Part shown: one piece after another, positions 4,947 through 5,600 of the stretch
Layout: each line of letters opens with the position of its first letter
Numbering within the stretch: the first letter of the stretch is position 1
DNA from: Candidatus Woesebacteria bacterium
GTDB taxonomy: Bacteria > Patescibacteriota > Microgenomatia > UBA10105 > UBA927
Reading direction: 5' to 3'
Length of the DNA: 5,600 bases
Assembly (NCBI GenBank): GCA_020057765.1
Contig: JAGVFE010000110.1
Location: 1 to 5,600 of the forward strand
Position numbers and translations under genes: made by a program
The notes under the pieces: generated by a model
What the model was told of the DNA's origin: nothing
The model's database searches: none
Seen by the model: only the letters and a program-made list of their open reading frames with translations

Positions 4947-5600
4947 GATATTTGGAGATGTTTCCCTGGTGCTCCTCTATGGTTTTGGCGTAGTGAGCTG
5001 TACCTTTCGTGTCATGGATGTAATACCAATACTCGGTTTCCTTGGGGTAGATGACCGCTTTGATGGAAGACAATCCCGGATTGGCAATCGGATGCGGCGG
5101 TAAGCCAAGGTTAGCATACGTATTAAACGGTGATTTTACTTTTTTGTCTTCATCCGTTAGATACTTTTTCCACCAGCTTTTTTCCATCGGTTGATACCCG
5201 AGGGCATACTGCAATGTTGCGTCAACCTGGAGCGGCCAATCTGCCTTGATGCGATTAAGGAGAATTCCAGCAATCACCGGCCGGTCGTCATCGGACCTGC
5301 CTTCGCGCTCCACAATGGAAGCAAGCGTGATGACTTCCGGTAGTGTCAGGCCGGTTTTGATCGCATCAGTCCGAAGTGTTGTTCCTATTTTAGTATCAAA
5401 GGTGTCCAAAAAAATCTTTGCAATTGCCGCAGGAGTGGCATCTTTCGGCACCAGATAGGTATCAGGAAACATGTAGCCTTCTTTGGTATGTTTGAGAAAT
5501 TCTGCTTCCGGAATATCAAATAGTTTAGATAATTTATTGGCTATTTCTTCTACCCGCCAACCCTCCGGTGTCGTCGCCCACACGTCAAGCGTCCCGTGAG
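4939..5600 (-). CDS. mltG: endolytic murein transglycosylase MltG, C-terminal part (5' partial)
   Basis: MltG is a membrane-anchored lytic transglycosylase that cuts nascent peptidoglycan glycan strands and so limits their length. The frame is open to the right edge; the GTG at 5581-5583 is internal, since upstream codons read HGTLD and then V. With that codon as residue 1, TTPEGWRVEEIANKL (4-18) is the LysM-like subdomain. EGYMFPDTYLVP (35-46) is the conserved EGxLFPDTY segment. ASIVEREG (88-95) carries the catalytic glutamate (Glu92, equivalent to Glu218 of the E. coli enzyme). PLQVDATLQYALG (117-129), SPFNTYANLGLPPHPIANPG (151-170) and the terminal YIHDTKGTAHYAKTIEEHQGN (188-208) complete the fold. 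The N-terminal membrane helix and start lie outside the window. The whole enzyme is usually about 330-350 residues, so about a third is missing. TAA is at 4939-4941. Confidence 0.95.
   Translation of the reverse strand, partial: HGTLDVWATTPEGWRVEEIANKLSKLFDIPEAEFLKHTKEGYMFPDTYLVPKDATPAAIAKIFLDTFDTKIGTTLRTDAIKTGLTLPEVITLASIVEREGRSDDDRPVIAGILLNRIKADWPLQVDATLQYALGYQPMEKSWWKKYLTDEDKKVKSPFNTYANLGLPPHPIANPGLSSIKAVIYPKETEYWYYIHDTKGTAHYAKTIEEHQGNISKYLQ

Noticed and set aside
1..5600. Recoding of TGA, suggested because none of the eight visible genes ends in TGA
   Set aside because: All genes read at full length without in-frame TGA, tryptophans are TGG and glycines are GGN, so the standard code fits. 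Eight stops are too few to make the absence of TGA meaningful.

Overview
The window looks like a chromosomal stretch from a small-genome bacterium, most likely a member of the Patescibacteria (candidate phyla radiation). The reasons are the short gene list, many small membrane proteins of unknown function, a DUF2130 protein starting directly with a CPxC motif, and a lone MltG-type transglycosylase. This placement is inference from gene style; there is no rRNA or other marker gene. The standard genetic code fits, because every gene reads through without in-frame TGA and tryptophan is TGG.

Layout: the left edge holds the C-terminal half of an MFS transporter of the UMF1/Atg22-like type (+ strand, ends at 698). 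A 286-base non-coding gap with several small hairpins follows. From 4161 down to 985 five genes lie head to tail on the - strand. In order of transcription they are a membrane-anchored Kelch beta-propeller protein, a 65-residue two-helix membrane protein, a DUF2130 coiled-coil/nuclease-like protein, a 76-residue winged-helix DNA-binding protein and a 130-residue two-helix membrane protein. Divergent from the Kelch gene, with only 35 bases between the starts, is a secreted or anchored phosphodiester-glycosidase-like (NAGPA domain) protein (4197-4937, +). It converges with a 1-base gap on the C-terminal part of MltG (4939 to the right edge, -).

Two themes emerge. The right half is about the cell envelope: MltG trims nascent peptidoglycan, the glycosidase-domain protein probably acts on an envelope or extracellular glycan, and the Kelch propeller is tethered to the membrane. 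The middle holds DUF2130 and the small winged-helix protein. The most unusual local signal is an exact four-copy 10-bp tandem repeat (1661-1700) filling most of the gap before the winged-helix gene. It abuts a perfect TATAAT four bases before that gene's ATG, which suggests helically phased operator sites and a possibly leaderless, self-regulated transcript.
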